A DNA stretch of 64,000 nucleotides from Rhizobium sp. CSW-27 (GTDB lineage Bacteria > Pseudomonadota > Alphaproteobacteria > Rhizobiales > Rhizobiaceae), in NCBI RefSeq assembly GCF_018760785.1, contig NZ_JAHHZO010000016.1, positions 1 through 64,000 of the forward strand, read 5' to 3'. Positions 24,487-33,200 of the stretch are shown here, piece after piece. The notes below the pieces were generated by a model that ran no database searches, was not told the DNA's origin, and was given only the letters and a program-made list of their open reading frames with translations. Each line of letters opens with the position of its first letter. Position 1 is the stretch's first letter. Made by a program: the position numbers and the translations under genes.

Positions 24487-24693
24487 TTACTGCTCTCCGA
24501 GCTTCATGCTCGGGTCGTAGTCCTTGCCGTGAACGGTCTTTACCACGGCCTGACCGCAATACATCCTGTTTTCGGCGTGGTTGAAGGTCAGGCTCGGGGC
24601 GCCGTGCAGTTCCCACCCTTTGTTGAGGGCGTCGGTCACCCGGTGGCAGAAGCTGGAATCGTCGGGTCCGGTGAGGAAGCGGTAGACTTTCAT
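24487..24693 (-). CDS. DUF1737 domain protein
   Basis: 68 residues matching the small DUF1737 family: MKVYRFLTGPDDSSFCHRVT and ALNKGWELHGAPSLTFN, the pattern of a short alpha/beta protein that follows 'lnkGWel.G'. Function unknown. Its ATG overlaps the TGA of the CoA-ester lyase (ATGA), so it is translationally coupled, and the pair ends at a strong terminator. Confidence 0.82.
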   Translation of the reverse strand: MKVYRFLTGPDDSSFCHRVTDALNKGWELHGAPSLTFNHAENRMYCGQAVVKTVHGKDYDPSMKLGEQ

Positions 24694-25592
24694 GCACTCG
24701 TCTTTCTGTTTTCAAGAACCTGCACCAGGGCCAGAAGCTTCTCTGCCTCCTCCAGGTGCAGGCGTTCGATCATGCGGCCATCAAGAGTGATGACGTTCAG
24801 GTTTTCCGCCTCCGGCCGGGCAAAGGCGGCCGCGATGGCGAGCGCTTCCGCGATCTCTTCCGGCGCGGGGGCAAAGGCCCGGTTGGCGGCCTCTATCTGC
24901 GCCGGGTGGATCAGCATCTTGCCGTCGAAGCCCATCTCGCGGCCCTGCCGGCATTCGGCCTCGAACCCGTCCGCATCGCGGAAATCGTTGAAGACGCTGT
25001 CGATGAGGCAAAGCCCGTGCGCGCGTGCGGCCAGCACCACCTGCATCAGCCAGGGCACGAGGAAGGTGCGGCCCGGCCGCGGCGGCACGCGGGTCTGCTT
25101 GCGCAGGTCGTTGAGGCCGATCACGAAGGCTTGAAGGCGCCCTGCCCTGTCGCCTGTTGCGGCAATTGCCCCGGCCTCGAGGATGCCGCGTGCCGTTTCC
25201 ATCATCGCCCAGATCGCCACCGTCTTCGGGCAGCCGGCGGCATCGAGCCTCTCCTGAACGGAGAGGATATCGTCCGGGCGCTCCACCTTCGGCAGCAGCA
25301 CTGCATCGGGCTGAACCGCAAGAACCAGATCGAGATCGGCGGCCGCAAAGGGGGAGGAAAGGTCGTTGATGCGGATGATGCGGGTCTTGCCGTCGCCGGT
25401 ATGGTCGCAAAGCCGCTCTCGCAGGGCCTCGCGCGCCTCTGCCTTGCGCTCGGGAAAGACCGAATCCTCCAGGTCGAAGATCACCCCGTCGCAGTCAAGA
25501 TGCGGGACCTTGTCCAGGGCCCGCTGGTTGATGGCGGGGACGCTGAGCAGGGAGCGGCAGGGGCGCGGCATGAAGGACAGGGCGTGGGACAT
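24690..25592 (-). CDS. HpcH/HpaI aldolase/citrate lyase family CoA-ester lyase
   Basis: 300 residues from the ATG at 25592 (MSHALSFMPRPCRSLLSVPA). It is a CitE-like TIM barrel: SLLSVPAINQRALDKV, GVIFDLEDSVFPERKAEAR with the metal-binding Asp/Glu, RIIRINDLSSPF, LLPKVERPDDI, and MLIHPAQIEAAN near the end. Relatives cleave citramalyl-, malyl- or beta-methylmalyl-CoA. The exact substrate cannot be read from sequence. An upstream frame extension to 25685 has no homology and was rejected. It is coupled to the DUF1737 gene. Confidence 0.9.
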   Translation of the reverse strand: MSHALSFMPRPCRSLLSVPAINQRALDKVPHLDCDGVIFDLEDSVFPERKAEAREALRERLCDHTGDGKTRIIRINDLSSPFAAADLDLVLAVQPDAVLLPKVERPDDILSVQERLDAAGCPKTVAIWAMMETARGILEAGAIAATGDRAGRLQAFVIGLNDLRKQTRVPPRPGRTFLVPWLMQVVLAARAHGLCLIDSVFNDFRDADGFEAECRQGREMGFDGKMLIHPAQIEAANRAFAPAPEEIAEALAIAAAFARPEAENLNVITLDGRMIERLHLEEAEKLLALVQVLENRKTSA

Positions 25593-25637
25593 CGCGACTT
25601 TGTGACAAGCTTCGGGGTGAGACGCAAGAGCGCACAG

Positions 25638-25658
25638 GTGCCAAGGCACTTGCAAGTG
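25638..25658. promoter_or_regulatory. Two interlocked palindromes in a divergent promoter region
   Basis: GTGCC-AA-GGCAC (25638-25649) and CACTTGCAAGTG (25647-25658) are both perfect dyads and share CAC. They lie between the CoA-ester lyase and the small membrane protein, which point away from each other. A regulator-binding site is possible; no evidence beyond symmetry and position. Confidence 0.3.
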
Positions 25659-25705
25659 GAAAGAGAAAGGCCCACATTCACGCAAGAAGAAAGGTTCATA
25701 AAACC

Positions 25706-25939
25706 ATGCAGAACATCCGCGCAGTTTTCCTCGGTCTCATCGGCATTGCGGCGATTGGTAGCCTTGTGGTGCTGACGGCTTCCATCACCCTTGCCTTTGC
25801 CGGCATGCTGGCCGTCTTCACCGTGGTCAGGGCGCTCACCCCGCGCCTGAAGCCGGTGCCGGTGCGTGCGCGTGCCAAGGGCGCCCGGCCCGACATGCGC
25901 GTCTGGAACGACGGTCGCGGCACGATCATCGATCTCTGA
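25706..25939 (+). CDS. Small membrane protein of unknown function
   Basis: 77 residues. I do not recognise a family. Residues 5-42 are strongly hydrophobic (one long or two short membrane segments: FLGLIGIAAIGSLVVLTASI and LAFAGMLAVFTVVRAL). They are followed by a basic tail with Arg/Lys/Pro (RLKPVPVRARAKGARPD) that should face the cytoplasm, and end WNDGRGTIIDL. Codon use is like that of the neighbours, which supports a real gene. AAGGTTC lies upstream. It is divergent from the lyase and precedes leuD by 174 bases. Confidence 0.65.
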   Translation: MQNIRAVFLGLIGIAAIGSLVVLTASITLAFAGMLAVFTVVRALTPRLKPVPVRARAKGARPDMRVWNDGRGTIIDL

Positions 25940-26113
25940 GACGCTCCCGCACAGGCTTCCCGAACCGTCTGGTTCATCACCTTGCTCCCGCTGGCCGCCC
26001 GGCCAGCCTGCCGTTTGGCGGTCACAGTACCGTTTGACACGAATGTGACCTTCAAATCCTGCGGGAATTGGTCTATGGCAGCATCCGCGTCAAACGTCTC
26101 GCGGAGGCAGATC

Positions 26114-26719
26114 ATGGAAAAATTCGTCAAGCTCACCGGCGTTGCTGCGCCGCTTCCGGTCGTCAACATCGACACGGACATGATCATCCCGAAGGATTAT
26201 CTGAAGACCATCAAGCGCACCGGCCTCGGCAAGGGCCTGTTTGCCGAGGCGCGCTATCGCGACGACGGCTCGCTGAACCCCGATTTCGTGCTGAACAAGC
26301 CGCAATATCAGAATGCCAAGATTCTGGTCGCCGGCGACAATTTCGGCTGCGGCTCCTCGCGCGAGCATGCGCCCTGGGCACTGCTCGATTTCGGCATCCG
26401 CTGCGTCATCTCCACCTCGTTTGCCGATATCTTCTACAACAACTGTTTCAAGAACGGCATCCTGCCGATCGTCGTCTCCCAGGATGACCTCGACAAGCTG
26501 ATGGACGATGCCTCGCGCGGGTCCAACGCCGTGCTGACCATTGATCTGGAAGCCCAGGAAATCTCCGGTCCGGACGGCGGCAAGGTTCATTTCGATATCG
26601 ATCCGGCCCGCAAGCACATCATGCTGGAAGGTCTCGATGACATCGCCACCACGCTGAAGAGCGATACGGCGATTGCCTCGTTCGAAACGAAGATCCAGTC
26701 GGAACGTCCCTGGCTCTGA
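26114..26719 (+). CDS. leuD: 3-isopropylmalate dehydratase small subunit
   Basis: 201 residues, the normal length for the proteobacterial form. With LeuC (not in this window) it isomerises 2- to 3-isopropylmalate in leucine synthesis. MEKFVKLTGVAAPLPVVNID at the start, DNFGCGSSREHAPWAL (swivelling-domain signature) and SFADIFYNNCFKNGILPI are all present. The ATG at 26114 follows GGAGGCAGATC. A TTGACA at 26034 may belong to its own promoter. leuB follows 149 bases later in the same direction. Confidence 0.96.
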   Translation: MEKFVKLTGVAAPLPVVNIDTDMIIPKDYLKTIKRTGLGKGLFAEARYRDDGSLNPDFVLNKPQYQNAKILVAGDNFGCGSSREHAPWALLDFGIRCVISTSFADIFYNNCFKNGILPIVVSQDDLDKLMDDASRGSNAVLTIDLEAQEISGPDGGKVHFDIDPARKHIMLEGLDDIATTLKSDTAIASFETKIQSERPWL

Positions 26720-26868
26720 GCCGGCGCCCGCGCCCTCGTCTGACGGGCGCGCACGGGCGTCTTGAACACTCTTTGCCTCGTCCTGCGGCAGGCTCGGTCG
26801 GGGTTTGGGGGGAGCGCGTCCCGGATGGCGCGTCATGGTGAGCCTGCCCATTTCCAAGGACACCAGAC

Positions 26869-27978
26869 ATGTCTCATTCGCTCTTTCTTCTCCCCGGCGA
26901 CGGCATCGGCCCCGAGGCCATGGCCGAGGTCCGCAAGATCATCGCCCACATGAACGAGGCCCTCGGCACCGGCTTCACCACCGATGAAGGCCTGGTTGGC
27001 GGCTCGGCCTATGATGCGCATGGCGTTGCCATTTCCGAAGAGGATATGGCCAAGGCCATGGCGGCCGACGCGGTCCTGTTCGGCGCCGTCGGCGGTCCGA
27101 AATGGGACCACGTGCCTTACGAGGTGCGCCCGGAAGCCGGCCTGCTGCGTCTGCGCAAGGATCTGGAACTGTTCGCCAACCTGCGCCCGGCCATCTGCTA
27201 TCCGGCCCTTGCCAATGCCTCCTCGCTGAAGCCCGAACTGGTCGAAGGCCTCGACATCCTGATCGTGCGCGAACTGACCGGCGGCGTCTATTTCGGCGAA
27301 CCGAAGACCATCACCGATCTCGGCAACGGCCAGAAGCGCGCCATCGACACGCAGGTCTATGACACCTACGAAATCGAGCGCATCGCCTCGGTGGCCTTCG
27401 AGCTGGCCCGCACCCGCAAGAATGCCGTCTGCTCGATGGAAAAGCGCAACGTCATGAAGTCGGGCGTGCTCTGGAACCAGGTGGTGACGGAAACCCACAA
27501 GGCGAAGTTTGCCGACGTGAAGCTGGAGCACATGCTGGCCGATGCCGGCGGCATGCAGCTGGTGCGCGCGCCCAAGCAGTTCGATGTCATCGTCACCGAC
27601 AACCTGTTCGGCGACATGCTGTCCGACGTGGCCGCCATGCTGACGGGTTCGCTCGGCATGCTGCCGTCGGCCTCGCTCGGCGCGCCGGATGCCAAGACCG
27701 GCAAGCGCAAGGCACTCTACGAGCCCGTGCATGGTTCGGCGCCGGATATCGCCGGCAAGGGCATTGCCAACCCGATCGCCATGATCGCCTCGTTCGCCAT
27801 GTGCCTGCGTTACTCCTTCAACATGGTCGCCGAGGCCGACCGCCTGGAAAAGGCGATCGCCAACGTGCTCGACAAGGGCATCCGCACCGGCGACATCATG
27901 AGCGAAGGCGCCACCCGCGTCGGCACCTCCGAGATGGGCGACGCAATCCTGGCCGAGTTCAAGGCCCTCTCCGCCTGA
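26869..27978 (+). CDS. leuB: 3-isopropylmalate dehydrogenase
   Basis: 369 residues. It is the NAD-dependent oxidative decarboxylase of leucine synthesis. Signatures include LLPGDGIGPEAMAEVRKI, GAVGGPKWD, LRKDLELFANLRPA, RELTGGVYFG, VTDNLFGDMLSDVAAML (metal-binding aspartates) and EPVHGSAPDIAGKGIANPIA. AAGGA lies upstream of the ATG. It follows leuD and ends at a hairpin terminator. Confidence 0.97.
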   Translation: MSHSLFLLPGDGIGPEAMAEVRKIIAHMNEALGTGFTTDEGLVGGSAYDAHGVAISEEDMAKAMAADAVLFGAVGGPKWDHVPYEVRPEAGLLRLRKDLELFANLRPAICYPALANASSLKPELVEGLDILIVRELTGGVYFGEPKTITDLGNGQKRAIDTQVYDTYEIERIASVAFELARTRKNAVCSMEKRNVMKSGVLWNQVVTETHKAKFADVKLEHMLADAGGMQLVRAPKQFDVIVTDNLFGDMLSDVAAMLTGSLGMLPSASLGAPDAKTGKRKALYEPVHGSAPDIAGKGIANPIAMIASFAMCLRYSFNMVAEADRLEKAIANVLDKGIRTGDIMSEGATRVGTSEMGDAILAEFKALSA

Positions 27979-28010
27979 TCACGAGCCCGCTCGCAAACCC
28001 CGACGACAAG

Positions 28011-28040
28011 ATGCCCCGCACCCGCGGGGCATTCTTCTTC
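28011..28040 (+). terminator. Terminator after leuB
   Basis: A perfect 9-base-pair stem ATGCCCCGC / GCGGGGCAT with a 4-base loop, followed by TTCTTCTTCC. It isolates the leucine genes from the PAP2 gene. Confidence 0.7.
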
Positions 28041-28149
28041 CGGCGACGCGCTGAAAAAATTCATCAGCGCTGCGGAAAAATACTCTCTTCATGACGTGAC
28101 TGTCACAGAAGCCCGCTAGTGTTCCGCTCTATTGCGGGGAGCGGACCGG

Positions 28150-28959
28150 ATGATCGCCAAGCTGAAGAGACGTCAATCGCGTTACTGCACGGGAAGCAGG
28201 GCCAGTTGTCATTTTGCTTTCCTTCTGATGGCCGTCAACTTTACCCTGCTGGCCGTCTTCCTGCTGGATGAGCCGGTATCGGCCCATGTCCGCGAGACCC
28301 CCTCCATCCTGAGGCCGATCGGCAGTGCCGTGACGGATTTCGGCAAGTCCGGCTGGATCCTGTTTGCCAGCGCGATCCTCTTCTTCGAGGCCCTGTCCTC
28401 TTCGCGCCTCGCACGCCACGGCAAGGCGCGCTTCGAGGCGCTGCTGGTCGTGCATGTGGCTGCCTACGTCTTCCTGTCCGTGGCGCTGTCCGGCCTCGCT
28501 GCCAATCTCGCCAAGCGCCTGATCGGCCGGGCGCGGCCCTTCTTCCAGGAGCCTGGCAGCATTCTGGATTTTTCGCCCCTGCATGGCAGCTACCGGTTCG
28601 AGAGCTTTCCCTCCGGCCATGCCACCACGGTCGGCGCCATCATGATGGCTGTGGCGCTGATGGCGCCGCGCTATCGGGTCCTCTGTCTTGTGCTGGGCCT
28701 CTGGCTCGGTTTTTCCCGCGTCATCGTCGGCGCGCATTTTCCCAGTGACGTGATTGCCGGCCTGCTGTTCGGCGCCTGGTTCTCGGTGTTCATGGCCAGC
28801 CTGTTTGCCCGTCACGGGCTGCTGTTCGAGGTGCCCGCCGAGGGGCTGCCGCGCCTTGCCCGCCGCCTTCCGGTGCGGCCCCCCTTGCCCGAGGCGGGCG
28901 AGTGGCGCTGGCCGGCCCTGCCCGGCCTTCCTGTGCGTGGATTGCTGAGGATCGGCTGA
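28150..28959 (+). CDS. PAP2-family phosphatase, integral membrane
   Basis: 269 residues from ATG 28150 with GGGGAGCGG upstream. The complete PAP2 signature is present: K-RLIGRARPF (KxxxxxxRP), FPSGHATT (PSGH) and SRVIVGAHFPSDVIAG (SRxxxxxHxxxD). Hydrophobic helices flank these motifs, with a first membrane segment at about 22-42 and the active site facing the periplasm. Such enzymes dephosphorylate lipid phosphates, including undecaprenyl pyrophosphate or lipid A phosphates. The convergent polysaccharide operon makes a role in lipid-carrier recycling attractive (inference). Confidence 0.9.
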   Translation: MIAKLKRRQSRYCTGSRASCHFAFLLMAVNFTLLAVFLLDEPVSAHVRETPSILRPIGSAVTDFGKSGWILFASAILFFEALSSSRLARHGKARFEALLVVHVAAYVFLSVALSGLAANLAKRLIGRARPFFQEPGSILDFSPLHGSYRFESFPSGHATTVGAIMMAVALMAPRYRVLCLVLGLWLGFSRVIVGAHFPSDVIAGLLFGAWFSVFMASLFARHGLLFEVPAEGLPRLARRLPVRPPLPEAGEWRWPALPGLPVRGLLRIG

Positions 28960-28974
28960 TCCGCCGGCCCTGCG

Positions 28975-30903
28975 TCAGGGCTGGATGGTGTCGGCTGCCG
29001 ATGTGCCGTCCGGCGGCGCCGTTTCCATGCCGATGACACGGAACAGAATGTCGCGCGCCCGCTTCTCGTCCCTCTCTTCGACTGCCGCCTGCAAGGCCCT
29101 GAGGCTGTCTGGCAAATCGCCGAGAACACCCGGCGAAGTCGTCGCGGCACTGGCACGCAGGATCTTGGGATGCTGCGTCCTCACCGCGTTCCGCACGTCG
29201 TAGAACAGTTCCTCGAATTTCTTCTCGCCCGGCCTGCTGCCGGTGACCCTGATCTCGATGCCGCTGTCCGGGTTGTTCGCGTCGCGCACGGAAAAGCCTG
29301 CCAGGCGGATCATGTTCTCGGCCAGGTCGCCGATCCGCACCGGCTCTCCCATATCCAGAAGAAAGATGTCGCCGCCTTCCGACAGCGCGCTGGACTGGAC
29401 GATCAGTTCGACTGCTTCGGGAATCGACATGAAGTAACGCTGCATGTCCGGGTCGGTCACGGTGACCGGGCCGCCCTGGGCGATCTGCTGCTTGAACAGC
29501 GGCACGACGGAGCCGTTCGACCCCAGCACGTTGCCGAACCGTACGGCACAGAATTTCTGGTCCTTTCCGGCGGCGGCGGCCCTTGCCGCCATCTGACGCA
29601 TGATCAGTTCGGCCCAGCGCTTGGTGGCGCCCATCACATTGGTGGGGCGCACTGCCTTGTCCGACGAGATCAGCACGAAGCTGCGCACGCCCGCCTCCAG
29701 CGCCACCTTTGCCACAAGTTCTGTGCCGAACACATTGTTCTCGATCCCCTCCAGCGCATTCGCTTCCAGAAGCGGTACGTGCTTGTGGGCGGCGGCATGG
29801 TAGAGAACCTCCACGCCCTGCGTCTCAATGGCCTCCTGCAGCCGGGCCTCGTGCGTGATCGATCCAAGCACGGGCACCACCTCGCAGCGCGCCAGACCGG
29901 AAAGTTCACGGTCGATCGTATAGAGGGCGAATTCGTTTGCCTCGAACAGCACAAGCCGCCTCGGCTTCCACTGCACGATCAGGCGACACAGTTCCGATCC
30001 GATCGATCCGCCGGCGCCGGTCACCATGATCACCCGGTCCTTCAGCATGCGGCCGATCAGTGCCGGATCGGGCGGCACGAAGGAACGTCCCAGCAGTTCG
30101 TCGATGCGGATCTCGCGGATCTGGTTGGCGAGATAGCGCCCGTCGACCAGGTCGGTGATGTCGGGGACTGTACGGATCCTGACGCCGAGGCCGCCGATGC
30201 GGCCGATCACGCTGCGGCGCCGGTCGGCGGGGAGCGACGACAGCGACAGGATGATCTCCTGGATGCCGTAGAGCTTAATCAGCCTTGGCAGCTGGTTCGG
30301 ATCATAGACCCGGTAGCCGCCAACATCGCGACCGTGATGGGCAGGGTCTTCATCGAGGAAGCCCACCACATAGCGGTTGCTGGTCCCCCGCAGGGCGGAG
30401 GCCAGCTGCACGGAGGACGCGCTTGCGCCATAGATGAAGATCGGCTGCTCCTCGCGCCGCATGCCGGTTCCGTGGCTCAGAATGATCTTGGCGGAAAAGC
30501 GCGAGCCGCCGATCAGGGCCGAGCCTATGGCGAAATAGAAGAAGGGGATGGAACGTGGCACGATATCGCGACCGGCCATTTCCAGCAGGAACACGGCCAG
30601 GACCCAGATCAGCGTGGCAATGCCCATTGCCCGGATGATCGTCCACATCGCGGTATCCGGCAGGTAGCGGATCACCGCGCGATAGAGACCGAGACGAATG
30701 AAGACAGGGATGGCCACCAGCGGCGCGATGAGGGCCAGGAAGATCCGCTCGCCCGTAATCTCCGGCATCCACATGGCATAGCGAAACGCATAACTGGCCC
30801 AGAGTGCCACGATCAGCGTAACGACATCGAAGCTGATCAGCAGCACACGCTTCCACAAGCGCGGCGTCGTTTCGATCAGGCGGCGTGCGAGCTCCAGCAT
30901 CAT
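28975..30903 (-). CDS. WbpM/CapD-type nucleotide-sugar 4,6-dehydratase (polysaccharide biosynthesis)
   Basis: 642 residues from ATG 30903. Four membrane helices lie in the first ~150 residues (LLISFDVVTLIVALWASYAF and following), then a first Rossmann-like region (FIYGASASSVQLASAL). The catalytic domain begins near 300 (MVTGAGGSIGSELCRL). The active site reads SSDKAVRPTNVMGATKR, an S-M-K triad in which Met replaces the usual Tyr; this is the known peculiarity of the large WbpM/PglF dehydratases. It makes 4-keto-6-deoxy sugars from UDP-HexNAc for O-antigen or capsule. Last of a three-gene operon, 64 bases after the epimerase. Confidence 0.92.
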   Translation of the reverse strand: MMLELARRLIETTPRLWKRVLLISFDVVTLIVALWASYAFRYAMWMPEITGERIFLALIAPLVAIPVFIRLGLYRAVIRYLPDTAMWTIIRAMGIATLIWVLAVFLLEMAGRDIVPRSIPFFYFAIGSALIGGSRFSAKIILSHGTGMRREEQPIFIYGASASSVQLASALRGTSNRYVVGFLDEDPAHHGRDVGGYRVYDPNQLPRLIKLYGIQEIILSLSSLPADRRRSVIGRIGGLGVRIRTVPDITDLVDGRYLANQIREIRIDELLGRSFVPPDPALIGRMLKDRVIMVTGAGGSIGSELCRLIVQWKPRRLVLFEANEFALYTIDRELSGLARCEVVPVLGSITHEARLQEAIETQGVEVLYHAAAHKHVPLLEANALEGIENNVFGTELVAKVALEAGVRSFVLISSDKAVRPTNVMGATKRWAELIMRQMAARAAAAGKDQKFCAVRFGNVLGSNGSVVPLFKQQIAQGGPVTVTDPDMQRYFMSIPEAVELIVQSSALSEGGDIFLLDMGEPVRIGDLAENMIRLAGFSVRDANNPDSGIEIRVTGSRPGEKKFEELFYDVRNAVRTQHPKILRASAATTSPGVLGDLPDSLRALQAAVEERDEKRARDILFRVIGMETAPPDGTSAADTIQP

Positions 30904-30967
30904 CGCGTCTGTCCCGGCATCGGGACCCTGCGGCGTTTCGCGGTCCGGTCCGTGCCTGCACAAGATT

Positions 30968-31900
30968 TCATCGAAGCGTCCTTGTCCGTGTCACCGTGGC
31001 CTGTAGGCCTGCGGCAAGAGATGAGGGGGCGGCCCAATCCAGGCGGGTAGTCGTCAGGCCTATATCCACCTGCAGATTGTCAAGCAAGCGACAGGCGATG
31101 GCCCGTCTTCCAGAAAGCCCGGCCGCCGCTTTCAGCCATGCGGGCGGCACCGGAACCTGCAGCGGCCTGCGCCCCTGCAGCCGGGCGAGATGCGAGAAGA
31201 GATCGCGGGTCGAAACGTCCTCGCCATCGCTGACGAGCAGAATCTCTCCGGCCGCTGCCGGGTGGCTGGCGGCCCGCACCAAGAGGTCGCAGAGATTGCC
31301 CACATAGACGAGCGAGCGCCGGTTGTCGCAGGCGCCGAAGGGGGAGGGCAGGCCGCTGGCCGCCCAGCGCATCAGCAGGCGGAAATTGGCACCGACGCCC
31401 GGTCCGTAGACGAGGGGAGGGCGCACCACCGTCACCTGCATGCCGCTCCCGGCAGCGATGGCGAACAGCGCCGTTTCGGCCTCCGCCTTGGAGCGGCCGT
31501 AGGCATCTTCCGGCGCCGGGGGATCGGCCGGGGTGAAGGGGCGGCCGGGGGCGGTCGTCTCGCCGTTCACCTTGATCGAGCTGACGAAGACGAAGCGCCG
31601 GACGCCTGCCGCCGCCGCCTGCCGGGCGAGCGTGCCTGTCCCTGCCACATTCACCTCGCGGAAGGCGGCCTCGGGATCGGCGGTCCTTTCCGTCAGCACA
31701 TGCGCGCGTCCGGCCAGATGAATCACCGTTTCCACCCCATCGAGCACCGGGCTCCAGTCGGTTGCACCGGAGATCGGGCCGATGGCGACACGCCCGGGCG
31801 CGGCCGTGCGGCCCGCGGCGCGAAAGGCAAGCCCGCGATCCTCCAGAAGCCGACAGAGATGGCTGCCGACGAAGCCGGTGGCGCCGGTCACCAGGATCAT
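30968..31900 (-). CDS. NAD-dependent epimerase/dehydratase (nucleotide-sugar SDR)
   Basis: 310 residues from ATG 31900, which overlaps the stop of the transferase gene (ATGA). It is an extended SDR: MILVTGATGFVGSHLCRLLE (GxxGxxG), VIHLAGRAHV, FVSSIKVNGE and DAYGRSKAEAE with the YxxxK catalytic pair. The LAGRAHV and SSIKVNGE segments are typical of the WbpK/WbpV-like epimerases or reductases that partner a WbpL-type transferase. A 4-keto reductase producing the sugar moved by the neighbouring transferase is likely. A much longer frame upstream is out of frame with its product and was rejected. Confidence 0.88.
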   Translation of the reverse strand: MILVTGATGFVGSHLCRLLEDRGLAFRAAGRTAAPGRVAIGPISGATDWSPVLDGVETVIHLAGRAHVLTERTADPEAAFREVNVAGTGTLARQAAAAGVRRFVFVSSIKVNGETTAPGRPFTPADPPAPEDAYGRSKAEAETALFAIAAGSGMQVTVVRPPLVYGPGVGANFRLLMRWAASGLPSPFGACDNRRSLVYVGNLCDLLVRAASHPAAAGEILLVSDGEDVSTRDLFSHLARLQGRRPLQVPVPPAWLKAAAGLSGRRAIACRLLDNLQVDIGLTTTRLDWAAPSSLAAGLQATVTRTRTLR

Positions 31901-32973
31901 GGCGCGCCTCCCGTCTTCGGCCGTGCCAGAAGGCGCCTGTAGAGGGCAAGGCTGGCCGGCTGGTCGTCGGAGAGGCCCGCGCCGGCGCAGAGCGCGCCCA
32001 AGGCTGCCGCCGCATAGACGACGATGACGATCAGCCAGCCGAGCATGCCATGGCCCGCCAGCGCCGCAAGCGGCATCAGCACGCAGACATTGAGGGCTGC
32101 CGCGCCGAGCGTGACCGGCCGTGCCCCGCCAAGCCGGCGCGACAGACGCTGATAGGCGTGCGAACGATGCGCCTCGGTCAGCCTCTGCCGGCGCAGGAAA
32201 CGTATGCCGAGCGTCACCGTCGCATCGGCGGCGAACAGTGTCGCGAGCAGCAGCCATTGCGGCAGGCTCAGCCAGCCGGCGGCGAGACTCGCCATGGCAA
32301 TGGCGGCGATCGAAAATCCGAGAAAGGTGCTGCCGGCATCGCCCATGAAGATGCGGGCCGGCGGAAAATTGAAGGCGAGGAAGCCGAGCGCCGCTGCGGC
32401 AAGCCCCGCCATGTACCACCATAGCCAGCTCGCGGCTGCGGCCGGATCCGCGAGGGCGGCAATCAGCATGGCCGATGCCATCATCGTCACGGCCTGCTGG
32501 CCGGCAATGCCGTCGATGCCGTCCATGAAGTTGAAGAGATTGACCCACCAGACGCCGCCAAGCAGCAGAAGCAGGGCCGCCACGGCAAGCCCCGCCGGGC
32601 CTGCATTGCCGGCAAGCGCCGTGCCGCCGCCGGTGGCCGCGATGCCCAGCGCGACGATGAGGATCTGGCCAGGCAGCCGGAAGCGGGCCGGAAGCGGGGT
32701 GCGGTCGTCGATCAGGCCGATCGCCGCCATCGCCGTGCCGCACAGGAGCAGGGCAGGGGCCGTAGCGACGCCTCCCGGCAAAAGCAGGCCGGCCAGCACG
32801 GTGCCGGCCACGATGCCGACGCCGCCACCGGTCGGTGTCGGCCGCACATGCGAGGAGCGGGCTTCCGGTGCCTGAACGAGGCCGAGCTGCCGCGCCTTGC
32901 GGATGAGCAGGAAGACCACGAGCGCGCTCGTTGCCGCGGCAAGGCAGGAAACGATGAGCGGGTGGAGGCTCAT
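31897..32973 (-). CDS. WecA/WbpL-like undecaprenyl-phosphate sugar-1-phosphate transferase
   Basis: 358 residues with about ten membrane helices. It belongs to the MraY/WecA family: SSHVRPTPTGGGVGIVAG at the first cytoplasmic loop, GLIDDRTPLPARFRL (DDxx Mg-binding), NLFNFMDGIDGIAG (the NxxNxxDGIDG signature), FPPARIFMGDAGSTFLGF and the basic HRSHAYQRLSRR loop (HxH variant). It loads the first sugar phosphate onto undecaprenyl phosphate to start a surface glycan such as O-antigen. It is the first gene of a three-gene operon with the epimerase and WbpM-like dehydratase, which fits a WbpL-WbpV-WbpM route. Confidence 0.92.
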   Translation of the reverse strand: MSLHPLIVSCLAAATSALVVFLLIRKARQLGLVQAPEARSSHVRPTPTGGGVGIVAGTVLAGLLLPGGVATAPALLLCGTAMAAIGLIDDRTPLPARFRLPGQILIVALGIAATGGGTALAGNAGPAGLAVAALLLLLGGVWWVNLFNFMDGIDGIAGQQAVTMMASAMLIAALADPAAAASWLWWYMAGLAAAALGFLAFNFPPARIFMGDAGSTFLGFSIAAIAMASLAAGWLSLPQWLLLATLFAADATVTLGIRFLRRQRLTEAHRSHAYQRLSRRLGGARPVTLGAAALNVCVLMPLAALAGHGMLGWLIVIVVYAAAALGALCAGAGLSDDQPASLALYRRLLARPKTGGAP

Positions 32974-33146
32974 GCCGTTGCCCCGCCCGTTCCCTTAGGC
33001 GGCATGCCGGCCACCGGCCGCGCCGTGCGGCAGCGTTTCGGGCGCCGTGCCGCCCGTGTCGTATTCCCTCGCTGGCCTGTTCTCATGCGCGCTTCCTGCC
33101 GTCGGCCTGTTTTTCGGCTCCGCGCCGCACCGCTTCGCCGGTCGGA
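32974..33146. other. Upstream region of the divergent polysaccharide operon and asd
   Basis: 173 GC-rich bases with no gene I can support. It should hold the promoter of the polysaccharide operon on the minus strand. No consensus promoter stood out. Confidence 0.4.
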
Positions 33147-33163
33147 ACGCTTGACTCAAGCGT
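33147..33163. promoter_or_regulatory. 17-base perfect palindrome overlapping a -35 box upstream of asd
   Basis: ACGCTTGA-C-TCAAGCGT is a perfect 8-1-8 dyad. It contains TTGACT (33151-33156), which reads as a -35 element for transcription toward the leader ORF and asd, so a protein bound here would compete with RNA polymerase. The -10 is weak (around 33170). No regulator is identified. Confidence 0.45.
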
Positions 33164-33200
33164 GGAATCTTCTAAGGAGTTGGCACGAAGGGAAGCAAGA

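Noticed and set aside
31901..32743. Upstream extension of the epimerase frame to nearly 600 residues
   Set aside because: The added part is an out-of-frame reading of the WecA-like transferase gene; the real enzyme starts with MILVTGATGFVGSH at 31900.
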